Shown here: positions 53,748-63,483 of the stretch, piece after piece
Position numbering within the stretch: the stretch's first letter is position 1
Layout: each line of letters starts with the position of its first letter
Made by a program: the position numbers and the translations under genes
NCBI GenBank assembly: GCA_944739405.2
Contig: OX123188.2
Coordinates: 66,359,251-66,423,250, forward strand
Direction: 5' to 3'
Source of the DNA: Euclidia mi
Taxonomy: Eukaryota; Arthropoda; Insecta; Lepidoptera; Erebidae
Length of the DNA: 64,000 bases
The notes under the pieces: model-generated
What the model saw: the letters and a program-made list of their open reading frames with translations, nothing else
Told to the model about the DNA's origin: nothing
Database searches by the model: none

Positions 53748-55803
53748 TTAATAATAAGCTACCTATTTCATATTTCAGGTTAATGAAGCGTGGAGCCGTT
53801 TGGCGGATAAAATTGAATTTTAATTTTATTTTATCCGCCATATGGCACGACGCCACTATTAACGAAATGAAAAAGTATAAAAATAATCATGAATTACAAC
53901 ATTTAGAATGCATCACATTCTACTTTAGTACACATGTACGCGCAGGTAATAATTAAACGCACTGTATAAATAAATAGCCGTGGCTGCAAGTGCTTCTACG
54001 TCCATCTTTGTCTAAGCACTAATGCGGAATGATCCGTCAGCCAATGTGTAAATAGCAATCTTGGCGTCGCACACTGACGAATGTTACCAAAAAGATGGCC
54101 AAAATGTTTTAATAATAAAAATGCATTAAATAAACCTATTGAAATTAAAAAAAAACCTTTTGATTTAAGAATAATTTTTATTTTACGAGAAGAAGCCGTT
54201 GTTCCGACCAGCGCGAATATAAAGACTGACTTTATGATATTGATAGTTTTAAAACAATAGAAGGATAATACTTAGTATATGTATATATGATAGAGATTAA
54301 CAAGAATTTAACTATGGCAAATTGTATTATAATTAATAATATTCATAACTAAGAAACATAAATTATCAGAGATACACAAACTATATGGTATCCAATATTG
54401 ATACCTAACTTTGTTTAAATTTCAATACTCTACTTCAGGTTCTTTCAACAGTTAAAAATTGCATCCAGGGCAACTGCGTATTGGACTTTCTGGACGTTTT
54501 ACGTGAACTTGAGATATAAGGCATTGAAGAAATAAAAATCTTTGAAATAAATGTCTCATTTGTAGTTTAAATACGGGGCGTTTTTCTTGTAAAGTCTCTG
54601 CGATATTTATTTATATCCTTATTTCTTGATTCTTGGGCATCTTCAGATAGATATCAACTTTTTTAAAACCACTCATTAAAATAATGAACTCAAGTTAAAG
54701 ACCTCAAAATATTCAACGACAAAATGTACGCGTTAATGCCGGGACTTACAGCTAATAAAAACTAATCATTAGGCAGATATCGATAGCCAAATCTAAACAA
54801 ACTAAATACTTGCATTATTATGCTTCAATTTAATACAGCTTATTTCTCGGAATACAGAAGAATATCGTACTATTTCCTTATTCTTTCTGCTTACGTAAGT
54901 AAATAATACTATCAATTTCTAGGCAAAGGTATCGGTGTTAGGATTTATTTTAGAAAGTAGTAATATCTGACAGCAATTATAAATACCTCTAGAAATAGAA
55001 TCCATAACAGAAAAACAGTTGTAAAAACAACGAGCGACAACATGCGACTCAGCTTCTTAGACAGATAGATTTTTATAGAATTTTACCATATAAAATATAT
55101 AAAAAAATGCTCAAAAGTTGCGTCATTTATTAAGGTTTAAGGTAAGTGTTATAAAAGTGTTCTGTCGACAATATTTAGAAGTCATTTATTGTCCAGGTTT
55201 TAGCAAATATTCGCCAGTGTGCGTCGTATCATGTTGGCCCAGCATGCTGGGCCAGCTAGTTGGGCCAATGTGTACAGGGGCTTTTACAAAATTAAGCCGT
55301 CAGACCAAGCGTTGTTTAATTGACAACACCGAATAGGTGACCAGTATCGTCGTGGAATAATTGTCACGAGAATATGTGTTTAATGAGTCCAAAGGTCAAT
55401 TCTTTTGTAAACGGTCGGGTGTTCACACATTAGACGGTTAATTTGCACTGTTCAAATGTTTGAAGATGATTTGCATAAATTATTCACCACACTATATATT
55501 TTTATTTATTGAATTAAATTGACATTAAACTGAATATGATTGAATATAATATACGTTATATTGTTTTGTTATAGTTATTAAACACTGATTGATTGCTTGC
55601 ACTGTATAAAGTAGGTCGAAATTTGTCACTGCTATAGATTTTATAATACTGTATATATTTATTCACCAACACTTGATGAGCATAATTGGATATAATGCTT
55701 CAAAAAAATTACTTCTGTTCTATTTAAACCGTAAGTTTTATATTTTTAACACTTAATAAATACGGAGTCGATGTTTACATGACGACTAACGCCATATACC
55801 TCC
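53748..55803. other. Unassigned AT-rich DNA inside the block inserted in BEL-A
   Basis: No coding frame above 72 codons. It contains the inverted TTGGCCC-type repeat at 55,232-55,280. It may be the rest of a DNA element bounded by that repeat and 51,626, or the 5' UTR of the LINE; I cannot decide. Confidence 0.4.
55232..55280. repeat. Inverted copy of the near-palindromic TTGGCCC repeat
   Basis: TGTTGGCCCAGCATGCTGGG continuing to CCAATGTGTACAGGGG is the reverse complement, with differences, of the core at 51,631-51,680. It could be the other terminus of a DNA transposon. Confidence 0.6.
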
Positions 55804-55813
55804 ATTCAAATAC

Positions 55814-57903
55814 ATTCGCGTTTTGATAGGGATATTAATTTTAACATTTCTTCGCTTATCGTGGAGCGTATTACGGACGCATTGTCGAACGCTAATGTAG
55901 ACGTAGCATTACTCACTCACCTTGAGTCATTGCCGCTGGCAGACTCGGAGTTTGCGAATCCGGCAGACATTGATGTTTTGATCGGAGCTGCAATATTTCC
56001 GCATTTGCTACTAACTAAAGTGGTACGTAGTGAGCAATATAACTTACCGCCCACTATTGAGACGGTATTTGGGTATGTGATTGTGGGTACCGTACCTACG
56101 TTACATACTTCTCAATATATTACGTCTTGCTGTTGTTCTGTTCTTCAAGAAAATAATATTGACTCTCTTCTCAACCAATTTTGGAAGCTTAAAGAGGTTA
56201 CCGCACCGCCCTCGATGAGCCGTAAGGATCTGGAGTGTGAAGAACATTTCCGCGCTACCACTGTTCGTGACGACAGTAGCAGATACGTTGTGGCGTTGCC
56301 ATTCTATGGTGACCCTTATTCATTAGGCGACTCGTACGCTGCTGCGCTTAGACGTTTCCATTGTTTGGAACGTAAACTTGATGCATCGCTTAAGTTACGC
56401 GGCGCCTATAATGACGTCATTCGTAGTCGCCATAGATAAAGGTTTTTTGAGTGTAGTTTTAAACAACGAGGGCAACTCTTTTTCCTCATATTATATCCCG
56501 CATCACGGCGTAGTTCGCGAAGATAAAACCTCTACTAAACTTCGTGTGGTTTTAGATGCTAGTTGTAAGACTACATCGGGTCAGGCGATTAATGACATTT
56601 TGCATGCCGGCCCTAATCTACAGGGTAATTTATTTAACATCATAATAAAGTTTCGTCTTTTCCAAATCGCTCTGTCAGCTGATTGCCGGCAAATGTTCCT
56701 CAATATCAGCGTTTGCGAGTCTGACCGTAGATTTCAACGGATTTTTTATCGTTTTATCAATAAGGAACCTTTATCTGTGTATCAGTTGAATCTTGTTTGT
56801 TTTGGACTCAAGTCTAGCCCATATCACGCGTTACGAGTTGTTCGCCAGTTGATCGCTGATGAAGGCGATCACTTTCCCGCCGCAGCAGCTGTTGCTACTT
56901 CCGCTTTGTATATGGATGACATTGCCTGTAGTGTTATATCCGCTCCGCTAGCAATTTCGCTTTGAGAAGAGCTTATTCAGCTTTTCAAGCGAGGCCAGTT
57001 TGATCTTGTCAAATGGACAAGCAACTCTAAGGAGGTTCTCGCACGCATACCAGATTCTCATAAAGCTTCTCCAGACATTGAGTTTGAGAAGTCTGTACCG
57101 CATAAGGTTCTCGGTTTACGCTGGGACAAATCCTGCGATAGTTTTCGGTTTGACGTCTCACCACCAGATGATAAGTGCACCAAACGCACTATGCTGTCCA
57201 CAGTGGCTCGACTATGGGACATAATGGGTTTTGTGGCTCCCACAATTTTGTACGCCAAGCTCTTGATCAAAGAACTTTGGCTATCAAAGTGTGAGTGGGA
57301 TGAAACACCCCCTGACCATATTGTCGCCGCTTGGGGCCAGTTTTGTATTGAACTTACCGCGCTCAATCAAATTACTATTCCGCGTCATCTTGGGTTGGTA
57401 GATGGATGTACCATCAACTTAATAGGTTTCGCTGACGCCAGCGAGCGTGCTTACGGCGGAGTCGTATATCTGCAAGTCCGCATTGGTTCTAACTACTCGG
57501 TGCAGTTAGTTTGTGCCAAGTCTAAGGTCTCGCCTGTTAAAACCATTTCGGTTGCGAGACTGGAGTTGTGCGCGGCCCTTCTGCTGTCACAGTTGCTCCG
57601 CAAGGTTCAAGACACAGTCTTGCCCCACTACCCTATTAATAGAATATACGCATTTTCTGACTTCAAAGTAGTGCTCGCTTGGATTTATTCATCTCCTCAC
57701 CGCTGGCAGACTTTTGTCGCCAACCGCGTTAGTAAATTGACTGAAATTGTTCCCGCTACTTGTTTCAATCACGTCGCGGGTACTGAGAACCCCGCTGATT
57801 GCTTGTCTCGTGGTGTCACTCCACTTAATCTTTTGCATCATCTATTGTGGCATCGTGGACCTTCTTGGATTTCCCATGATCCGTCAGAATGGCCCATGCA
57901 ACC
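55814..57903 (+). pseudogene. BEL-A protease end, reverse transcriptase and RNase H
   Basis: Homology resumes with HSRFDRDINFNI, then LPLADSEFANPADIDVLIGA, the conserved end of BEL protease. A frameshift near 56,400 precedes RT: KLRVVLDASCKTTSGQAIND (motif 2), FRLFQIALSADCRQMFLNIS (motif A), VCFGLKSSPYHALRVV and ALYMDDIACSV (catalytic YMDD; BEL usually YVDD). A TGA at 56,963-56,965 breaks the frame in place. RNase H follows with NLIGFADASERAYGGVVYLQ and VARLELCAALLLSQL, ending GTENPADCLSRGV and SWISHDPSEWPMQP. The protein stops there because BEL-B inserts at 57,904; the integrase is outside the window. Confidence 0.85.
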
Positions 57904-58524
57904 TGTCTAGAGTTTGGCTAGAAGGAGCTGGGATTAATTGCAGCAGATTTGTGGAAGCGTGATTCTATTCATCAGCCCTTGTCAGCCACAACAAATCTCA
58001 GACATAAATGTACTGTGTTGCACAGTGAATACAAGTATTAATTAGGTACATGAAAATTTTACCTTATATCTCCTGGTGATGTTCTTGAGTGGAGTCCTGG
58101 AGGCAAGCTAGATACACACAAGACTAAAATTGGCCAATATTAGCAAGTGAATTATCTTAACTTTACCAGACTCCAACGCAGCGTCTTCAATGCACGATGC
58201 AAGTGGTAGTGGAATTCACAATTTCTCAAAATGTCAGTGTTCCATATAAATCATATCACAAATTGATCAACACTGCGGACTGATCAGTGCCGGACAAATC
58301 AAAAGCGGCAGTTTTACGAGGGTTTACTCAATTTAGTTCAATTATACAATTCACACGAAATGCAATAAGGTGTGCTCACAATCAAGTCTTTTCCGGGAAG
58401 GGAATGAGAGAGATTTGTCAGTTCATAATGTGACCAGAGTCAAAAAATAATTACCATACATAAAAAATGTTTCTAAACTGATATTCTCGTTTAATTATCA
58501 TAGACAATATATCTATTTCAAACA
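57904..58524 (-). repeat. Proposed BEL-B 3' LTR
   Basis: Read on the minus strand it starts TGTTTGAAATAGATATATTG (58,524) and ends ...AACTCTAGACA (57,904), giving TG...CA termini. The left edge coincides exactly with the end of BEL-A homology. The partner LTR must lie right of 64,000. Confidence 0.6.
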
Positions 58525-58545
58525 TCCACCCGCCCCGGACCGGCC
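58525..58545 (-). promoter_or_regulatory. BEL-B polypurine tract (G-rich)
   Basis: The minus strand reads CCGGGGCGGGTGGA directly before the LTR start TGTTTG, a G-rich tract suited to plus-strand priming. Confidence 0.45.
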
Positions 58546-58555
58546 TACCGGTCCG

Positions 58556-60190
58556 CTAATCGGTTGGTAGACGTGACAATGTTGCAACCGCTCTCCTCAG
58601 AATCGAACCATCCACCAAGACCTTAGCAAATCGGGGAACTCCATCAGCCCCAGTTACCAAACGAAGAATGCGCCCCCTGCGCCATCTAAGTGGCGGAAGG
58701 TTAGCCTCCTTGATCAAAACGAGGTCACCAATCTTGGGTGGATCGGTCTTGTCGGTCCACTTAACGCGTTGCTGGAGTATGTGCAAATATTCCAAATTCC
58801 AGCGTTTCCAAAAGCTCTGAGTAATCTGGCGTACCAATTCAAAACGCGAGAGACGACCAGGTCTCGTATCAATATAGGGGTACTCAGGCAGGGCGACAAG
58901 TGGGCGACTAATCAAAAAATGGCCCGGCGTAAGGGCCTCAAAATCATTTGGATCTGAGGAGATCAGGCTCAATGGCCGAGAGTTCAAAACAGCCTCAATC
59001 TTACAAAACACAGTTGCGAGTTCCTCAAATGTAAGGACAGATTCACCAATTGTCCTGCGCAAGTGTGTATTGGCCGATTTTACAGCGGCCTCAAAAATAC
59101 CACCCCAGTGTGCGCAATTTGGTGGGGAAAACAACCAATTTATCCCACGTCGGGCAAGCGTATTACCTACATCAGCCTTGTTGGTTTCAAGGAAATTAAC
59201 AACATCATTCAAATAATTATAAGTGCCCTTGAAGTTAGTGCCGCAGTCAGAACGGATCAAGGAAGGCAGCCCTCTGCGGGATACAAATCTGTCAAATGTG
59301 GCTACAAACGCCTCGGTCGTAAGCGAGGAGACCAGTTCTAAATGTACGGCCTTTGTGGAAAGACAAACAAAAACACACAAGTAGGCCTTGACAGTCTTGC
59401 TGTTTCGAAGTGTCGACGTTTTCACCAAAAAAGGACCTGCGAATTCCGTGCCAACACCGTCAAACGTCCTGCTTTCCGTTACGCGATCTGCCGGTAAGTC
59501 TCCCATCAACGGCTGCATGGTAGAAGCCTTGAGCTTATAGCAAGGGATGCAGCGAAAGACTACACTCCGAATAATTCTTCGGGCAGACAAGATCCAAAAC
59601 TCGCGTTGCAAAATGGCCAAGAGCGCATTACAACCAGCATGCGAATTTTTAAGGTGACGGTCAGTTACTAACAAACGTACCAAATGACCGTCCTTGAGTA
59701 ACAAAAGGGGGTGACGTGCCCCGTAAGGGAGGTTGGCGTTCTTGAGACGCCCTCCAACGCGCAAGAGACCCGTTTCGTCCATAAGGGGGTTCAATTTAGA
59801 TACAGCTCCCGATAGTTTCGATCTCCCTGATTTAAGGATAGCAATCTCCTTCTCAAAATGCGCCAATTGCACAGAACGAACCCAAAAAGTGAGGGATTCC
59901 TGTCGTTCCTGTGGTGAGAGAAACGGTGTCAGACTTTTCTGTTGTGGGTGCCTAAAGTTAAAAACAAAACGCTTTATCCAAGCAGTAACACCTAACAACT
60001 TGTCAAGGGAGCTGAAGCGATTCAACAAGAAATCGGGGTCGAAGGCGCATTCCAGCTTCTCAAGAGCGAGTGTTCGTAGACCCAGCAAATTGGAAGTATT
60101 CAAAACTGGCGTTCGGGGCCAATCAATTTCTGGTCGACTCAACCATTCCGGACCCCACCACAGCGAATGGCCTATTAAACTAGGCGTCAA
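58556..60190 (-). CDS. BEL-B integrase and C-terminal region
   Basis: The 544-codon frame starts inside the RNase H-integrase linker (SLWWGPEWLSRPEIDWP). It has the H2C2 zinc region (VTDRHLKNSHAGCNALLAIL and FRCIPCYKL). The core has VGTEFAGPFLVKTS, LIRSDCGTNFKGTYNYLND and NCAHWGGIFEAAVKSANTHL. The second Asp and the Glu of the triad are present, but the first position is Glu (TEFAGPF) where BEL integrases have Asp. The C-terminal FWKRWNLEYLHILQQRVKW and DLVLIKEANLPPLRWRRGRI form the usual DUF5641-type end. The first Met is not a real start; the frame is shared with RT through a TGA at 60,206-60,208. Confidence 0.87.
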   Translation of the reverse strand: MTPSLIGHSLWWGPEWLSRPEIDWPRTPVLNTSNLLGLRTLALEKLECAFDPDFLLNRFSSLDKLLGVTAWIKRFVFNFRHPQQKSLTPFLSPQERQESLTFWVRSVQLAHFEKEIAILKSGRSKLSGAVSKLNPLMDETGLLRVGGRLKNANLPYGARHPLLLLKDGHLVRLLVTDRHLKNSHAGCNALLAILQREFWILSARRIIRSVVFRCIPCYKLKASTMQPLMGDLPADRVTESRTFDGVGTEFAGPFLVKTSTLRNSKTVKAYLCVFVCLSTKAVHLELVSSLTTEAFVATFDRFVSRRGLPSLIRSDCGTNFKGTYNYLNDVVNFLETNKADVGNTLARRGINWLFSPPNCAHWGGIFEAAVKSANTHLRRTIGESVLTFEELATVFCKIEAVLNSRPLSLISSDPNDFEALTPGHFLISRPLVALPEYPYIDTRPGRLSRFELVRQITQSFWKRWNLEYLHILQQRVKWTDKTDPPKIGDLVLIKEANLPPLRWRRGRILRLVTGADGVPRFAKVLVDGSILRRAVATLSRLPTD

Positions 60191-60208
60191 GCATCCGCGC
60201 GAGGCTCA

Positions 60209-61441
60209 ATCAGCGGGGTTGAGCTCACCTGGCACGTGTCTCCAAACCAGCGTGACTTCGCATTTTTGGATTTGGGAAACGCGATTAGCGACAAATACCT
60301 CCAAGGTGTGGACAGACGCCTACAACCAACAAAGTACAATTTGGCTGTCTGTCCAGGCGTAGGTCCCATTAATACAAATTCTTTTACCCAAAGTGCTAGA
60401 CACGTGATTCAACAAGCGTACAAGTAGGGCTGCTCCCGAGAGCTCCAATTTTGGGATGGTCAGAGATGTCCAAAGGGGTGCAACCTTGCTTTTCGCCATG
60501 ATCAGGGAAACTCTCATCTGACTTGAGGCACTGACTGTGCGCAAGTACACCACGGCCGCGTGACCACGCTCCGAGGCATCACAAAACCCGTGAAGGGTGG
60601 CCTTCTTCCCGGGAGGAAGGATGGGACGAGGCAGGGAGATCTCGTTGACGGCAGGAAGTGAGGACACAAAAGAGGTCCATTCCTCAACAAGAGTGCCGTG
60701 TAGTGGCTCGTCCCAGGTCAATCCTGCTGTCCAAAGCTTCTGCAAGAAGCATTTTGCCCAAAATATGACAGGACAGATCCAACCGTTCTGATCAAAGATT
60801 CTGGCAACAGTAGACAATACGAGACGTTTAGTGCAAGAACAAGGCAATTTCAAGTCTACGTTATACGTAAAGATGTCTTGGACTGGTCTGTACTGAACGC
60901 CGGGAACAGCCATCATGGCCGGGTTGTCAACAATCTCAAACAAATGTGGATCCTGCTGATGATCCTCGGGTAAGCCTTCCAAAAGCGCTGGTGAGTTGGA
61001 AATCCATTTGCGCAACGCATAACCAGCGGAGGCCAAAATACCTATCGATTCGTCCCGCAGGAGGATCGCCTCGTCCGCTGTGGAGGCGCCCGAGCAAATG
61101 TCATCGACGTAAATATCGTCTTTCAAAATGGCGGCGGCTCATGGGAAACGTAAGCCTTCGCGGTCTGCGAGCTCCCAAAGAGAACGTATTGCCAAGTAGG
61201 GGCTTGACCTTAACCCGTACGTATTAGTATTGAGCTCGTAGACGACCATGGGATCACGAGGAGACTCTCTCCAAAGGATCAGCTGGAAGCGACGGTCATC
61301 AAGGTGGATAATCGTCTGCCTAAACATCATTTTTATATCGGCTACAAAGACAACCTGATGTCGTCGGAAGCTGGTGATGACGTCACAAAGGTCCTTGACC
61401 AACTTGGGACCAGAATGCAAGCACTGAATCAAGGATGTCAA
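60209..61441 (-). pseudogene. BEL-B reverse transcriptase and RNase H with in-frame stops
   Basis: The RT starts abruptly at CLHSGPKLVKDLCDVITSFR, lacking motifs 0-2. It continues VVFVADIKMMFRQTIIHLDD (motif A Asp), NTYGLRSSPYLAIRSL (motif B) and ILKDDIYVDDICSGA (catalytic YVDD). RNase H follows with TLHGFCDASERGHAAVVYLR, IPKLELSGAALLVRLL and TYAWTDSQIVLCWL. Stops lie in frame at 61,139-61,141 (TGA, just before YVDD) and 60,320-60,322 (TAG, within RNase H). The frame itself is unbroken from here to the integrase. Confidence 0.83.
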
Positions 61442-61845
61442 AGACTGTCAAATTTGGGGTCTGCCAGTTCCAATCCCGATGTCAAATTCACCACACCAGC
61501 AGGTAGCTGTTTCTGTGGATGCATGCCCAAAATATTCTTCAGCACAATAGCCGAGGTTTTAATTCTCGGGTGTGAAGATTCAACAGGGCTAAACAAAACC
61601 TTAACTTGCCCTTCAACATTAGAGGCTACGTCACCTATGCCCCGTATACAATTCGGACAAGAGCCCATATTTAATTTAACCTGCCCTACCAAATAAGTGG
61701 AAACAATGCAACCTTGTGAACCTGTGTCCAATATAGCACGGACAACAACAGAGGTCCCCGTGGGTCCCCAGACCCTAACAGCAACCGTTGGTAGGATAAC
61801 GGTCTCAATGGGGGAGGTTGGCGTTATAGGGCAGGGGTCAATGAC
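61438..61845 (-). pseudogene. BEL-B protease, truncated by a deletion
   Basis: The active-site MDTGSQGCIVSTYLVGQVKL and the later SGLELADPKF block (normally followed by DVLIGAD) identify the protease. After LADPKF the sequence jumps directly to the RT segment HSGPKLVKDL. In intact BEL elements several hundred residues separate these, so a deletion of roughly a kilobase joins them, with a frame change. The protease is in the same frame as gag, after a stop at 61,846-61,848. Confidence 0.8.
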
Positions 61846-63483
61846 CTATTGTTGCCTGGGCGGCGACCGTTGGCCAGGACCTGGCAAGTCAAAATGAGGG
61901 TGCGGCTTGAAGTCCTTAAAAGCGCGATGACTCGATCCGCGCGCCATCTGTTGGGGGTCATAATGACGCACCCGCCCAAAACGAGGTGGGCGCGAGTCAA
62001 GGCGGGGACGCTCCGCCAAAGGAGGGGAATACCTGGGGCAGCAGTCATGGTGCTGGTGACGCTGGGCGGTCGCACATTCAGGTGCGCGAGAGAGAGGAGG
62101 CGTGGGCACGCTACGGTTCTCCAAGCGGGGTGAGTGGCGATCAATTGAGCGAGGCGACTCTCGGCTACGCGCCGGTGAGCCTCGGCTGCCACCTTCAAAA
62201 CACCCGCCCGTGCGCGGCGTCGGCTGGTTGGACAAGCGGCCTACCTCTCTGGCATTCATGCAGAGAATGTCCAAATGCTGTCCTCCACAGTGAGGACAGG
62301 GGCGAGAGTTTGGGCAGTCTCGTTGGTAGTGGGACCCCAAGCAAGAGAAGCAAAGGCGGCGGGCATTCGCGATGCGCCTACGAGAGGCGACATGAAGGTC
62401 CAAGAATACCTTACAACTGGCTTTTCTGTGCTCCGTGACCTTGCAGTAAGAGTACTCCGCTGGGCTCTGCGTGACTGCAAAGCGAGGAGGGCGCCGGTCA
62501 ACATTGGCTCAGGAGTGAACGCGAGCCTGCTCCTTGACCTTGGGCGGCTGCGCCTTAGCCGGCGTGTCACCACCGGAGTTGTCCAAGACCCGACACTCAT
62601 CCTCCAGGAACCTCTCCAGGTCAGCAAAGAGGGGCAGATGGGTCCCGCTATCCCCACCAAAGCGCTGCTCAAAACGCGACCTCAGGTCGGCAGGCAGCTT
62701 TTTAAGTACAATGTGCACCAATAGATAGGACCATTGGTCCACGGGCAGGTCAAGGCACTTAAGTGCGTTGATGGCCACCAAAAGCGGGTTCAAAAGTTGG
62801 GTGCGCAACCCAAAGACCCGGGTGAGCGTCGGCAAACCCAAAATCTGCTCGATGTGCGTGTCGGCGAGGCCACGCTTATTATGGTACCTACGGGTAATTA
62901 AGTCCCGAGCCGTCTGGTATGCCTCGTCAGACACGGGCAGATGTTGGATGAGGCCCTTGGCCTCTCCGTCCAGAACCGACATCAAATATGCCAACTTTTG
63001 CGCCGGCCGCAGGTCAGCCCTGTCATTGACCAGGCTGTCAAACAAATTAACGAAGCCCAGGTAGCTTCCTAGGCAGCCATAAAAATGGGGGAGGTCTAAG
63101 GTAGGAAACCTACTCACCAGCCCCGGTGCTGACCTTGATAGCTCCTGCTTCAAGCCGGGTTGCCCGTCCCTCTTGGCAACTAGTTGTCTCGCACTATTGG
63201 AGACAGCATCATACAGGTCTAAGACCTGGGCATAATCTTCGCTGACCTTATTTCGCTGGTCAGCTGTGAAGTTATTAACTGACACTTCGAGACAGCAAGT
63301 GCTGAAAGTGCGGAATTGCTGTTCCACACTTGCCAGGCGATCATCGATCCGCTCGTACCTTTGTAGTAAGGCCTGCTGGCGATCAGGCCGGTTCACCAAG
63401 GCACTGGCCGAAGCAAACCAGCGCAAATCTGATGCAATAGCACCAGCAGCCGCACGCATGTCCTTGATAGCTGACATAATCAA
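61846..63483 (-). pseudogene. BEL-B Gag with two CCHC-like knuckles
   Basis: 62,509-63,483 encodes the gag N-terminus (MIMSAIKDMRAAAGAIASDL, a predicted helical segment) and core: LDLPHFYGCLGSYLGFVNLF, AYLMSVLDGEAKGLIQHLPV, YQTARDLITRRYHNKRGLAD. After an in-frame stop at 62,509-62,511 the same frame continues with CFSCLGSHYQRDC and CPHCGGQHLDILC, two C-x2-C-x3-H-x4-C knuckles. An Arg/Pro/Ser-rich tail follows. The core resembles BEL-A gag only in domain order. The Met at 63,483 or 63,477 is the likely start. Confidence 0.82.

Larger units (their letters stand above)
36480..57903 (+). mobile_element. BEL/Pao retrotransposon BEL-A, split by nested insertions
   Basis: The plus strand carries BEL gag (45,662-47,100), protease start (47,110-47,313), protease end, RT and RNase H (55,814-57,903), in BEL order. 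It is interrupted by the non-coding LTR element (36,676-45,033), by an 8.5-kb block in the protease (47,314-55,803) and is cut at 57,903 by BEL-B. The outer left end is inferred, not seen. The integrase is missing from the window and should lie beyond BEL-B. Gag and pol contain stops and frameshifts, so it is the oldest layer of the stack. Confidence 0.7.
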
